Made by a program: the position numbers and the translations under genes. From Lewinellaceae bacterium (GTDB taxonomy: Bacteria; Bacteroidota; Bacteroidia; Chitinophagales; Saprospiraceae): a DNA stretch of 44,707 nt. Below are positions 1-7,120 of this stretch, piece by piece; the stretch's first letter is position 1; each line of letters starts with the position of its first letter. The notes under the pieces were generated by a model. That model was not told the DNA's origin. It saw only the letters and a list, made by a program, of their open reading frames with translations, and searched no databases. The stretch spans positions 1 to 44,707 of the forward strand of contig CANJPT010000024.1 in the NCBI GenBank assembly GCA_947476195.1, in the 5' to 3' direction.

Positions 1-127
1 AGTTCTCTGGAGAAAGTTATAGAATCAAAGATTTCCTAACACAACTTAACAACATTGCCTAATTTTGATCTGCAAAGTGGTACACTTTTGGTGCAAACTG
101 GTGGTACACTTTTGGTGATTAGTGACA
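1..127. mobile_element. Possible insertion-sequence terminus (IS21-like), partial
   Basis: No gene is visible here. The 17-base word GTGGTACACTTTTGGTG occurs twice, at 77-93 and 101-117, a 24-base pitch. The stretch then ends GTGACA at 122-127, and from base 128 onward the sequence matches an intact GH3 gene further right. Tandem subrepeats at the ends and a terminal CA are features of IS21-family elements, so this may be the end of such an element whose transposase lies left of the window. No transposase is visible, so the family assignment is inference. The sharp homology boundary at 127/128 is directly seen. Confidence 0.4.
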
Positions 128-445
128 CTTTTCATGTATTCCCGGAAAGCATCGCGGCGTAAAGGCCTGATCTTCAGGGTACGAAGGATATTTCCGGTAA
201 TCAGATCGTCGTAATAAATATTCTGTTGACGCATGGCTGCGTCTACCTGCAAGGCAAATTGTTCGAGGTCTGCAGGCGCATTGTCAAATTCGATGAACCA
301 CTCATGGTAAGGCAATCCACCCTCCGCAGGCGTTACTTGTGGCGCAACGGTGAACTCGACGATGCGAATCCCGGCCGCGTTGGCTACCGGAAGCAGGCTT
401 TCTTCTACTTCTTTGCCGATCACGTGTTCGCCAAAAGCGGAGATA
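128..445 (-). pseudogene. Fragment of a GH3-family gene (C-terminal part)
   Basis: These 318 bases align without gaps to 5536-5853 inside the intact GH3 gene. I count about 19 mismatches, roughly 94 percent identity. The encoded ~105 residues differ from the intact protein at one position only (Ala for Asp in the NAPxDLEQ segment). The fragment lacks the N-terminal nucleotide-binding half and the last ~30 residues. On the left it runs into insertion-sequence-like DNA, and on the right it stops abruptly at 445/446. An open frame continues to base 46 but only by reading into the repeat DNA, so this is a remnant and not a functional gene. The mostly silent differences suggest it descends from a once functional diverged copy. 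Confidence 0.85.
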
Positions 446-509
446 CGTTCCCACAGACGACGTACCGTCGCTTAGGAGGCATGATAGGCCGTAAATTGTT
501 CTTCGCTCC

Positions 510-1982
510 TTATTGTTTTATTATTTTGAAGAGTCCCAGTTCATATGTTTCCCTATAAACCTTCAGGATATAAAAGCCTTTAGAAAAGTCCCCAATATCA
601 ACTCGTTCATAATTATAAAATTTTGTACTAATTAGCCTGCCAGATATGTCATAAAATTCAACCTTGTCGCCAATTTCTAAACCTTCTGCCATCAAATATT
701 GCCCTGCTGGGTTTGGGTAAAATCGAATTGCGGACGGGATGTTGCCAAATATTGTTTTTGTGCTGACAGTCTCACAAGTATCGTTTTCGCTCCAATGGTT
801 GTAATTGGGCATGTTTGGCATGGTATAATGGCTCCTTCCTGCCAATTCTAGGGCATATTGTTCCAAGCCACACTCCAGTCCGTAGCAATTTGGTCGGTTA
901 ATTACATGAAGGTGTTTAAATTCCCCAGTTCCCCCAATATAAACTTTCCCATTCGGGGCAAGTCGTGCCTGGTTAAATTGGGTTTTCACTTGAATGCTGG
1001 GGGGAGTGCTTAATTCTTCAATCAGGATACGACTAGCCGATATGTCGATTGCCCAAGTGTCAAACTGCCATAGTTTGTTGTAGGCAGAGGTGTAGATAAA
1101 TCTTGAGTTAGGAGAAAATGCCAACCCGCTGTAATAGAAAGTATCTTGCCCAAAGTCATTAAAAACAGGCTGAGAAAGCAATCCAGTAGTATTGTCAAAG
1201 TCAAAGGTATTCAATCCATAAAAAAAATTAAATCGCGCATACTTTTGGGAATTGGGAGAAAATGCTGCTTGTCCTTGAGAATCACGGTCCCCCCAAATCT
1301 GTCCAATACATTGCTTGAAAATAGTATCTATACCGTTTTCAGTAAAATGCAACGTCCAATAACAGTTGGAGTGTGATTTTGGAATCACAATCCACCAAGA
1401 TTTACCATCAGCACTACAATTTGCTTGAATCATGCTTCGAGCAAAAGTATCCTGAATAACTACAATATTTTTTTCTGTTACCGCTCCCAATCCATTTTCT
1501 AATGCCATATCTATAACCGAGTAATACAGGGTGACAGGGGCTAAAGGGAAAAAAGGCTGCATAAAGTAGGGGTCACCAATGTCGGTATAAAACAAGTAAT
1601 ATAAATGGTCACTTCCAGGCTTGGGAAGTACAATGATGCCTTGATTTAATGGATTGCCACCTGTTTTACAAAAACTAGTTTCCAACTTATCTTTCCCGAT
1701 AGAATCACCGTTTGTCATCATTTCATGAGTAGCATTGGCGATGTAACAGCCATTGGAATAAAACAGTAATTTTCCCATTGAATCGCACATGATCGCACAG
1801 GAGCCCTCCAGTTCCATTTGCTTATTGATTGGCTCAACTTTCAAGGTGTTTCCATTAAAATTTAGGATGGTACTAGCTGGTGGGATATCATTAAAAGATC
1901 CAAAAATCCATTGGTTCCCGTATCCATTTTGCGAAAATGATGTGAACGGCAATAAAAGGAAAAAAAAAGATGCGACTCGCAT
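510..1982 (-). CDS. Secreted propeller-like protein with T9SS sorting domain
   Basis: A 490-residue protein with an N-terminal signal peptide (MRVASFFFLLLPFTSFSQ). The body carries repeated blades resembling WD40/PD40 propellers, for example AFSPNSQKYARF, LAFSPNSRFIYTS and RLAPNGKVYIGG. The last ~75 residues, from FYPNPAGQYL (about residue 420) through FYDISGRLIS to LFKIIKQ, form a type A T9SS C-terminal sorting domain. The protein should therefore cross the outer membrane by the type IX system and end up on the surface or outside the cell. Its binding partner or substrate cannot be told from the sequence. The gene starts 28 bases beyond a terminator-like hairpin that closes the upstream beta-helix gene, so it either has a very short promoter region or depends on readthrough. 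Confidence 0.85.
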   Translation of the reverse strand: MRVASFFFLLLPFTSFSQNGYGNQWIFGSFNDIPPASTILNFNGNTLKVEPINKQMELEGSCAIMCDSMGKLLFYSNGCYIANATHEMMTNGDSIGKDKLETSFCKTGGNPLNQGIIVLPKPGSDHLYYLFYTDIGDPYFMQPFFPLAPVTLYYSVIDMALENGLGAVTEKNIVVIQDTFARSMIQANCSADGKSWWIVIPKSHSNCYWTLHFTENGIDTIFKQCIGQIWGDRDSQGQAAFSPNSQKYARFNFFYGLNTFDFDNTTGLLSQPVFNDFGQDTFYYSGLAFSPNSRFIYTSAYNKLWQFDTWAIDISASRILIEELSTPPSIQVKTQFNQARLAPNGKVYIGGTGEFKHLHVINRPNCYGLECGLEQYALELAGRSHYTMPNMPNYNHWSENDTCETVSTKTIFGNIPSAIRFYPNPAGQYLMAEGLEIGDKVEFYDISGRLISTKFYNYERVDIGDFSKGFYILKVYRETYELGLFKIIKQ

Positions 1983-2002
1983 GACTGAAGTATTAAATCA
2001 GA

Positions 2003-2041
2003 GAAAAAGGCTGGGTAAGCCCATTTAAAAGGCTTACCCAG
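2003..2041 (-). terminator. Rho-independent terminator of the beta-helix gene
   Basis: Perfect 11-base arms CTGGGTAAGCC (2011-2021) and GGCTTACCCAG (2031-2041) flank a 9-base loop. On the minus strand the hairpin is followed by CCTTTTTCTC, a T-rich tail. It lies 18 bases after the stop codon of the gene at 2060-4999 and points the same way. Confidence 0.8.
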
Positions 2042-2059
2042 AAAGATAATTATTAAACT

Positions 2060-4999
2060 TTATCGCGTTACGATAAGTTTGAGGCTTTCATGTTTCCCAT
2101 TTGAATATTCAATATTCATATAATAAGCCCCAGGTGGCATCGTGTTAAGATTGAGGTTTGTTTGCGAAGAAGTAATTTTCTTTGCAGAAACGATTTGCCC
2201 CAATGCATTCAAAATCTGAAAACTACCCTCTGTGCCATCTGGAACACTTAGAGTAGCCGCGCCATTGGTTGGATTAGGTTGAACCGCCGCCATTGCGACA
2301 TATTGAAACGGCTTATTTTCAACCGAACGCAATTCAACGGGCTCAAGCAGAGTGGGCACAGGATAGCAACTGGCATAATTGTCGCGGTTGAATGATTGTG
2401 CACATTGGGGTAGAATGCCGCGAGCCATGTACACCGCCATACCGCCGTATTTTGGACATACTGCTGCGATTGACTCTAATTGTTGTTTCTGGCTCTCGGT
2501 AATTCCTTCGTTTTGAAGATAACTAATCACGATGGCATTAGCGGTTTTCTCGTAAATCTCCCAATCGCCCGCAGGGGTAACGCTGCTGTTGATTTGCAGG
2601 GCATTGACCAATGCGGTTTGCCGTCCCTGTTTGTACGAGGTTTGCAAGCTGGAAGCGTTCTGTAAAAGCTGCATTAGCTGGCCGAGGTGCTGTTTTTTCG
2701 TATTCTGGGCGGCTTCTTTCTGGGCTCCGGTGGTGGCGTTCTGCCATGCCAGGTCATCGGCCTTTATCTGCACCAACAAGTTATCGATGGCTGTGCAATT
2801 GCTCTTCGCGTTGGCCACCAGGTTTGCGCTTCCGTTGCGAGCTGCGTCGAGTGCGGTAGCAACCTGATAGAATTTGTCAATGTTGGAGCCCGCTTTAGCC
2901 GCCAGGAACGCTGTGTAGGTTGCGCTTTGGCTTTCGAGTGCCGGGGTACGTTTCAAAGCGAAAAAGAGGGCACGTTGTGCCTGCCATGTCATAGAAGGGT
3001 TGTTAAACTGCGTAGCCAACGAGCCATTGGCAACCGCTCTTTTTAATTTGGAATCGCCGTCGCCAGGCCCGACTATTTCTGCTATACAGTCCATTTCTGG
3101 CGTACCACTCTCTTGAATCCACCATTCAATGGTATTATCAGGCGATAAATCCTTGGGGTGAAATGGGTTGAATCCGGCACCTGTGTAAGCAGTGGATTGT
3201 GCCGTATGGACGTAAAAATCAGAAAAGTTAGCTATGTCTCCGCCCAAACACTCCGCTTGTGGAGTAACAAATTCGGGTAAGACTGTGCCTTGATACTCCT
3301 CCGTCCATTGATTGCCCCCTTGGTCCTGATCATCAATCCAGGATTGGTCATACAACATAATAAGTTGGCTGCCATAAGCAATGTTGTCTGTTAAGAACGT
3401 ACCATCGTTGGCCCCGAAAAAACAGAGGGAACGATTGTTATTCGCAAAGGTATTGGAGCAATATACTGTATTTGTGTAGTTTCCAACGTTAATAGCGCAA
3501 ACATATGAATACAACAAAGTGCCTTGTTCCCAGTGGTTATCACTTACGTCGTTATCAATCCCGTCTGATCCACTCAAATCTATCCCAGTTGGCGCACTAT
3601 TTGAGTTTAAAGGAGGGGTACTATAAAATCGGTTTCCGATGATGTCAAAATTGTATCTATAGCCCTGTGAGGAAATACCCACAGGGGATCCTGCATTGAG
3701 GTGACCATTAATATCAAAATCGTTATTGTAAATGTCAATCCGGCTCGTACTGGGAAAGTTGCCGTTGATAAGCACCCCGTAGGCAGCACCTCCATACATT
3801 TGCCAGGTATTTTGAGTCATCGAGATAGCCGTTCCGCCCGCTACATCAGCTCCTTGAAACCAAGTACCGACTACCCGTTGTAGACCATTGGTTATATCCG
3901 CAGAAAAGAGATTTCCTTCTACGCTAGTCTGGCTGCCAAGGGCGAATTTTTCAATATGCAGTCCGTAGTACAAATTGGCATCGGTTCCTGGAACAACTAA
4001 TGGAAGATTGTTGTCCCAAGTGAAGTTACAATTGTTTGAAACAGTAACGTTGTTTGCTGTTACGATATGGATGCCTTTTTCATAGCAGTTCTCAAATTGT
4101 GAGTGTTGCAATTTGATATTTCCTTGGTCCATATAGATGCCATCATGCCGAATGCGCTGAAATATAAGGTTTTGACAGCCTATGTATGAAGAACTACCCT
4201 CTGAATAGACACCGTATTGTATATCTGTGAAGGTGTTTGTCCCAGACTGGAAAGTACCCAGGAAAGAATCCTTCAACTTTACCCCAGCAGTGGTTATTTC
4301 ATCCACGGTTCCGTTCAACGGGGCATCGCAGGTAAAGTGGTTGTCCGAAAACGTCCACATCAAGGGGCCGGGGATAAAGATGTTCGGGAATGGGGTATTC
4401 AGGTAAATGCCCACCCGATTGCGATTGAAGGTAGTCTGTTGTATGAATAGTGCGCAAAGGCCAGTTGCGGAGATGGCAATTTCCGCGTCTTCTATCTCAG
4501 AGTTGTTTTGAGTGCTGATAGAAGACAAATTACCAAGGGTAATGCCTTTCCAAAGCCCGGTGCAAGAAAATAATTTTGAATTATCAATGACCAACGAACT
4601 GCCAGAATCATAAACATTGGGGCTTGGTTTAATTGCAATGGTTACGCCGGGGTTGATTTTTATAACGGCATTTTGAAACATAAAAGGAGCGTCCACTTCA
4701 AAATCGCCGATGATACAAACATTTCCAGTGATGGATGCGCCCCAAAGGGACGATTTAGGGAACGGAGTCCCAACCCCAATCTGCGTTTGGCACACAAAGT
4801 TCGGGTTTTCGTTGCAAAGTATTTGTTGGGGAGAACCCGTAAACTTGTATTCTCTTTCAGGGCATTTAAAAAGTTCTACCTGGGCATATACAGATGATGC
4901 CCCAAAGAGTCCGATAAGCACAAAAAGGGTAGTTAGTCGGAACAAACGTTCTGGTGGGCACATCGTTCCGGGAAGTCTAAAATTGAGATAAATGTTCAT
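2060..4999 (-). CDS. Large parallel beta-helix surface protein with T9SS sorting domain
   Basis: A 979-residue secreted protein. The first ~40 residues contain a signal peptide (hydrophobic LTTLFVLIGLFGASSVYA); the Met at residue 13 is an alternative start that would shorten the leader. Residues ~150-560 are rich in Asn, Thr and short hydrophobic strands with recurring phrases such as SEIEDAEIAIS, NRNRVGIYL, ENCYEKGIHI and VSNNCNF. This is typical of right-handed parallel beta-helix (NosD/pectate-lyase-like) repeats. A helical, Ala/Gln-rich region follows at ~690-880. The final ~75 residues, starting at VQPNPTNGAATL, are a type A T9SS sorting domain. Beta-helix proteins often bind or cut polysaccharides, but no catalytic residues could be assigned. 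A terminator follows at 2003-2041. Confidence 0.88.
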   Translation of the reverse strand: MNIYLNFRLPGTMCPPERLFRLTTLFVLIGLFGASSVYAQVELFKCPEREYKFTGSPQQILCNENPNFVCQTQIGVGTPFPKSSLWGASITGNVCIIGDFEVDAPFMFQNAVIKINPGVTIAIKPSPNVYDSGSSLVIDNSKLFSCTGLWKGITLGNLSSISTQNNSEIEDAEIAISATGLCALFIQQTTFNRNRVGIYLNTPFPNIFIPGPLMWTFSDNHFTCDAPLNGTVDEITTAGVKLKDSFLGTFQSGTNTFTDIQYGVYSEGSSSYIGCQNLIFQRIRHDGIYMDQGNIKLQHSQFENCYEKGIHIVTANNVTVSNNCNFTWDNNLPLVVPGTDANLYYGLHIEKFALGSQTSVEGNLFSADITNGLQRVVGTWFQGADVAGGTAISMTQNTWQMYGGAAYGVLINGNFPSTSRIDIYNNDFDINGHLNAGSPVGISSQGYRYNFDIIGNRFYSTPPLNSNSAPTGIDLSGSDGIDNDVSDNHWEQGTLLYSYVCAINVGNYTNTVYCSNTFANNNRSLCFFGANDGTFLTDNIAYGSQLIMLYDQSWIDDQDQGGNQWTEEYQGTVLPEFVTPQAECLGGDIANFSDFYVHTAQSTAYTGAGFNPFHPKDLSPDNTIEWWIQESGTPEMDCIAEIVGPGDGDSKLKRAVANGSLATQFNNPSMTWQAQRALFFALKRTPALESQSATYTAFLAAKAGSNIDKFYQVATALDAARNGSANLVANAKSNCTAIDNLLVQIKADDLAWQNATTGAQKEAAQNTKKQHLGQLMQLLQNASSLQTSYKQGRQTALVNALQINSSVTPAGDWEIYEKTANAIVISYLQNEGITESQKQQLESIAAVCPKYGGMAVYMARGILPQCAQSFNRDNYASCYPVPTLLEPVELRSVENKPFQYVAMAAVQPNPTNGAATLSVPDGTEGSFQILNALGQIVSAKKITSSQTNLNLNTMPPGAYYMNIEYSNGKHESLKLIVTR

Positions 5000-5065
5000 A
5001 ATAAAACTGGTTTGGTTGGTGAATAAATATGGTTTGAATCTTTTAAAGCATTGGCAATTACGTAT

Positions 5066-5272
5066 TTATTTCTGCTTTTTTTGTGATGAGCTGCTATTGA
5101 CGGCAGTATTCACTTCAAAAATATATTCCTGATTGGCTGTGAGCGATGCGTTAATATTCTGATTGATTGCAAAACTCGCTATAGAAGTAGTTGTGCTGCT
5201 GGTTCCAAGGGTGAAGTTGAATGTGCATTTCTTGAAGTTTGCATTTGGTCGCTGACGAAAGAGGATGGACAT
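5066..5272 (-). CDS. Small hypothetical protein upstream of the beta-helix gene
   Basis: A 68-residue open frame on the same strand as, and 66 bases upstream of, the beta-helix gene. It is rich in Ser, Thr and Asn, with a polar tail ending SSSSQKKQK, and has no signal peptide or membrane segment. I recognise no family. There is no clear ribosome-binding site, but Bacteroidetes genes often lack one. It could be a real leader gene of the beta-helix transcript or a chance frame. It is reported because it fills a gap between two same-strand genes and nothing larger overlaps it. Confidence 0.3.
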   Translation of the reverse strand: MSILFRQRPNANFKKCTFNFTLGTSSTTTSIASFAINQNINASLTANQEYIFEVNTAVNSSSSQKKQK

Positions 5273-5296
5273 GTTTCAATAAACCGGGCGGCAGGG

Positions 5297-5345
5297 AATA
5301 CCGCCTGGAGTTACCTGGTATTTTAGAGCCCCTTTCAGGGGAGCA
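5297..5345. other. Two small hairpins in the gap between GH3 and the small ORF
   Basis: AATACC at 5297-5302 can pair with GGTATT at 5317-5322. Immediately after, CCCCT-TTC-AGGGG forms a short tight stem. They lie downstream of the GH3 stop codon on the minus strand and may serve as a weak terminator. There is no strong T tract, so this is tentative. Confidence 0.3.
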
Positions 5346-5444
5346 TCAAAAGTGTTTTTCTGGATCCAGATACAAAAGTGCTACATCCCTTCCAAGCAGC
5401 AATGGATAAGGGCCGTATGAATTCATACTTTTTTCAGGGGGAGG

Positions 5445-7016
5445 CTATTTTGCCGTCCAGGTCTCCAGCCAGGCGGCGATCTTTCGGTCGTTGGCGAGTC
5501 TTGGGACCTTGTTCTGGCCGCCAAGTTTGCCCTCGCTTTTCATGTATTCCCGGAAAGCATCGCGGCGTAAAGGCCTGATTTTCAGGGTTCGCAGGATATT
5601 TCCGGTGATCAGATCATCGTAATAAATATTCTGCTGGCGCATGGCTGCGTCTACTTGCAAGGCAAATTGTTCGAGATCATCAGGAGCATTGTCAAATTCA
5701 ATGAACCACTCGTGGTAAGGCAATCCACCCTCCGCAGGCGTTACCTGTGGGGCAACGGTGAACTCCACAATGCGAATCCCGGCCGCGTTGGCTACCGGAA
5801 GCAGGCTCTCTTCTACTTCTTTGCCGATCACGTGTTCGCCAAAAGCGGAGATAAAATGTTTTACCCTTCCGCTTACAATGATCCGGTAAGGATTTTTGCT
5901 CACAAACTGCACCGTGTCGCCGATGCTGTAGCCCCAGAGTCCGGCGTTGGTGTGCAGTATGAGCGCGTAGTTCACGCCGACCTCCACCTCGTTCAGCCAG
6001 CGTCGTGTAGGGTTTTCTTTAAAAATTTCTTCGGCGGGTACGAATTCGAAGAACATACCGGCGTTGGCATTTAGCAATAAGCCGGGATTAGTGAGGGGGT
6101 GACTTGAAGTCAAGCCGGGATTAGTGAGGGTCTGACTTGGAGTCAGACCCTCACTACCTGGAAACACATCCTGAAACGCAATAAACCCCTCCGAAGCCGG
6201 GTAAGTCTCAAAAGTGTCGATCGGGCCGCCCACCAGCTCCTCGAGTTTGGCCCGGTAAGGTTCGAAATTCACGCCGCCCATGCCGAATACGGAATAATTG
6301 GGAAAGATCTCCAGGATCGTGCGTTTGCCGGTGCGTTCTAAAAGTCGTTCATAGTACATCTGCACCCAGGGCGGAATGCCTGAGATCAGGCGCATGTCGG
6401 CGTTGAGGGTCTCTTCAACGATCCGTTCCAGTTTTTCTTCCCAATCCTCGATGCAGTTGGTCTCCCAGGAGGGCATCTGATTGGTGCGCAGCCAGGCAGG
6501 TACGAGGTGATTGGAAATGCCACTCAGGCGGCCGGTTGGAATTCCGTTGACGGTTTCCAGCTCCGGACTGCCGGATAAGAAGATCATCTTCCCATCCAGC
6601 CAGGCGCCATTACCCGTTTGGGCAAAATAATTGAAGGCTGCATTGCGGGCCGTTCCAAAGTGCAGGGGAGTACTTTCCTTGCTCATCGGGATGTATTTCA
6701 CCCCGGAAGTGGTGCCACTGGTTTTGGCAAAATAAGCTGGGCGCCCAGGCCAGAGCACGTCGGGCTCCCCGTTTTTTACCCGTTCGATATAGGGCTTCAG
6801 ATCCTCGTAATCGCGAATGGGAATGACTTGTTTAAAATCCTCGTAGGTCCGGATCTTTGAAAAATGATGGTCGCGCCCAAAAGCGGTATTCGCCGCCTGC
6901 TCCACGATCTTGTGCATCGTTTTCTCCTGACATTCAACCGCTTTTGCCGACCATCGGGCAATGGAACGGGCAATTAATCTGGCAAAGGGGCGGATAAGAA
7001 AGGAGCGGAAAGCCAT
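5445..7016 (-). CDS. GH3 auxin-responsive-promoter family protein (acyl-adenylate type)
   Basis: A 523-residue full-length GH3-family protein. The ANL-type nucleotide-binding loop is visible as TSGTTSGVKYIP at residues 99-110, and the family segments YPASEGFIAFQD and LLLNANAGMFFEFVP are present. Plant relatives adenylate acyl acids and join them to amino acids; the substrate of bacterial members is generally unknown. Residues ~287-312 hold an in-frame insertion made of two 11-residue repeats (LTPSQTLTNPG and LTSSHPLTNPG). It is encoded by a palindromic repeat cluster and sits between two family segments that normally lie close together. A broken second copy of the C-terminal region lies at 128-445. 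The gene is flanked by T9SS cargo genes that have no evident functional link to it. A -7 promoter box (TATCTTTGC) lies 36 bases upstream of the start. Confidence 0.9.
   Translation of the reverse strand: MAFRSFLIRPFARLIARSIARWSAKAVECQEKTMHKIVEQAANTAFGRDHHFSKIRTYEDFKQVIPIRDYEDLKPYIERVKNGEPDVLWPGRPAYFAKTSGTTSGVKYIPMSKESTPLHFGTARNAAFNYFAQTGNGAWLDGKMIFLSGSPELETVNGIPTGRLSGISNHLVPAWLRTNQMPSWETNCIEDWEEKLERIVEETLNADMRLISGIPPWVQMYYERLLERTGKRTILEIFPNYSVFGMGGVNFEPYRAKLEELVGGPIDTFETYPASEGFIAFQDVFPGSEGLTPSQTLTNPGLTSSHPLTNPGLLLNANAGMFFEFVPAEEIFKENPTRRWLNEVEVGVNYALILHTNAGLWGYSIGDTVQFVSKNPYRIIVSGRVKHFISAFGEHVIGKEVEESLLPVANAAGIRIVEFTVAPQVTPAEGGLPYHEWFIEFDNAPDDLEQFALQVDAAMRQQNIYYDDLITGNILRTLKIRPLRRDAFREYMKSEGKLGGQNKVPRLANDRKIAAWLETWTAK
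6081..6156. repeat. Palindromic repeat cluster inside the GH3 coding region
   Basis: Two copies begin GCCGGGATTAGTGAGGG, at 6081 and 6114, giving a 33-base period that keeps the reading frame. The second copy is a perfect inverted repeat: 16-base arms at 6122-6137 and 6141-6156 around the loop TGG, with centre TGACT-TGG-AGTCA. The first copy carries the related, shorter centre TGACT-TGA-AGTCA. The same kind of centre occurs in the palindrome at 7066-7110. This looks like a REP-type or miniature palindromic element that has invaded a gene without breaking it. Confidence 0.85.
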
Positions 7017-7051
7017 AATTTATGGAGGACAAGGGTAGGATGGAATGCCCG

Positions 7052-7059
7052 CAAAGATA
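7052..7059 (-). promoter_or_regulatory. -7 promoter box for the GH3 gene
   Basis: On the minus strand the sequence reads TATCTTTG followed by C, a perfect match to the Bacteroidetes -7 consensus TAnnTTTGC. It lies 36 bases before the ATG at 7016. No clear -33 TTG is seen at the expected distance, where the large palindrome at 7066-7110 begins, so the palindrome may have displaced or altered the upstream element. Confidence 0.5.
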
Positions 7060-7065
7060 CGAATG

Positions 7066-7110
7066 TCTTTTACTCACCGGGTGACTGATAGTCACCCGGT
7101 GAGTAAAAGA
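7066..7110. repeat. 45-base perfect palindrome between convergent-reading units
   Basis: Perfect 21-base arms at 7066-7086 and 7090-7110 flank the three-base loop GAT; the centre reads GTGACT-GAT-AGTCAC. It lies 10 bases past the stop codon of the gene at 7121-9058 and upstream of GH3, so it may end the former's transcript, although the tail is not strongly T-rich. Its TGACT-N3-AGTCA centre ties it to the cluster inside GH3 at 6081-6156. Confidence 0.9.
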
Positions 7111-7120
7111 CAACTTGAAA

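Noticed and set aside
46-423. Open frame of 125 residues at the left edge as a functional gene
   Set aside because: It is the C-terminal GH3 fragment read on into repeat DNA. It lacks the nucleotide-binding half and starts at an internal GTG that is a valine codon in the intact gene.
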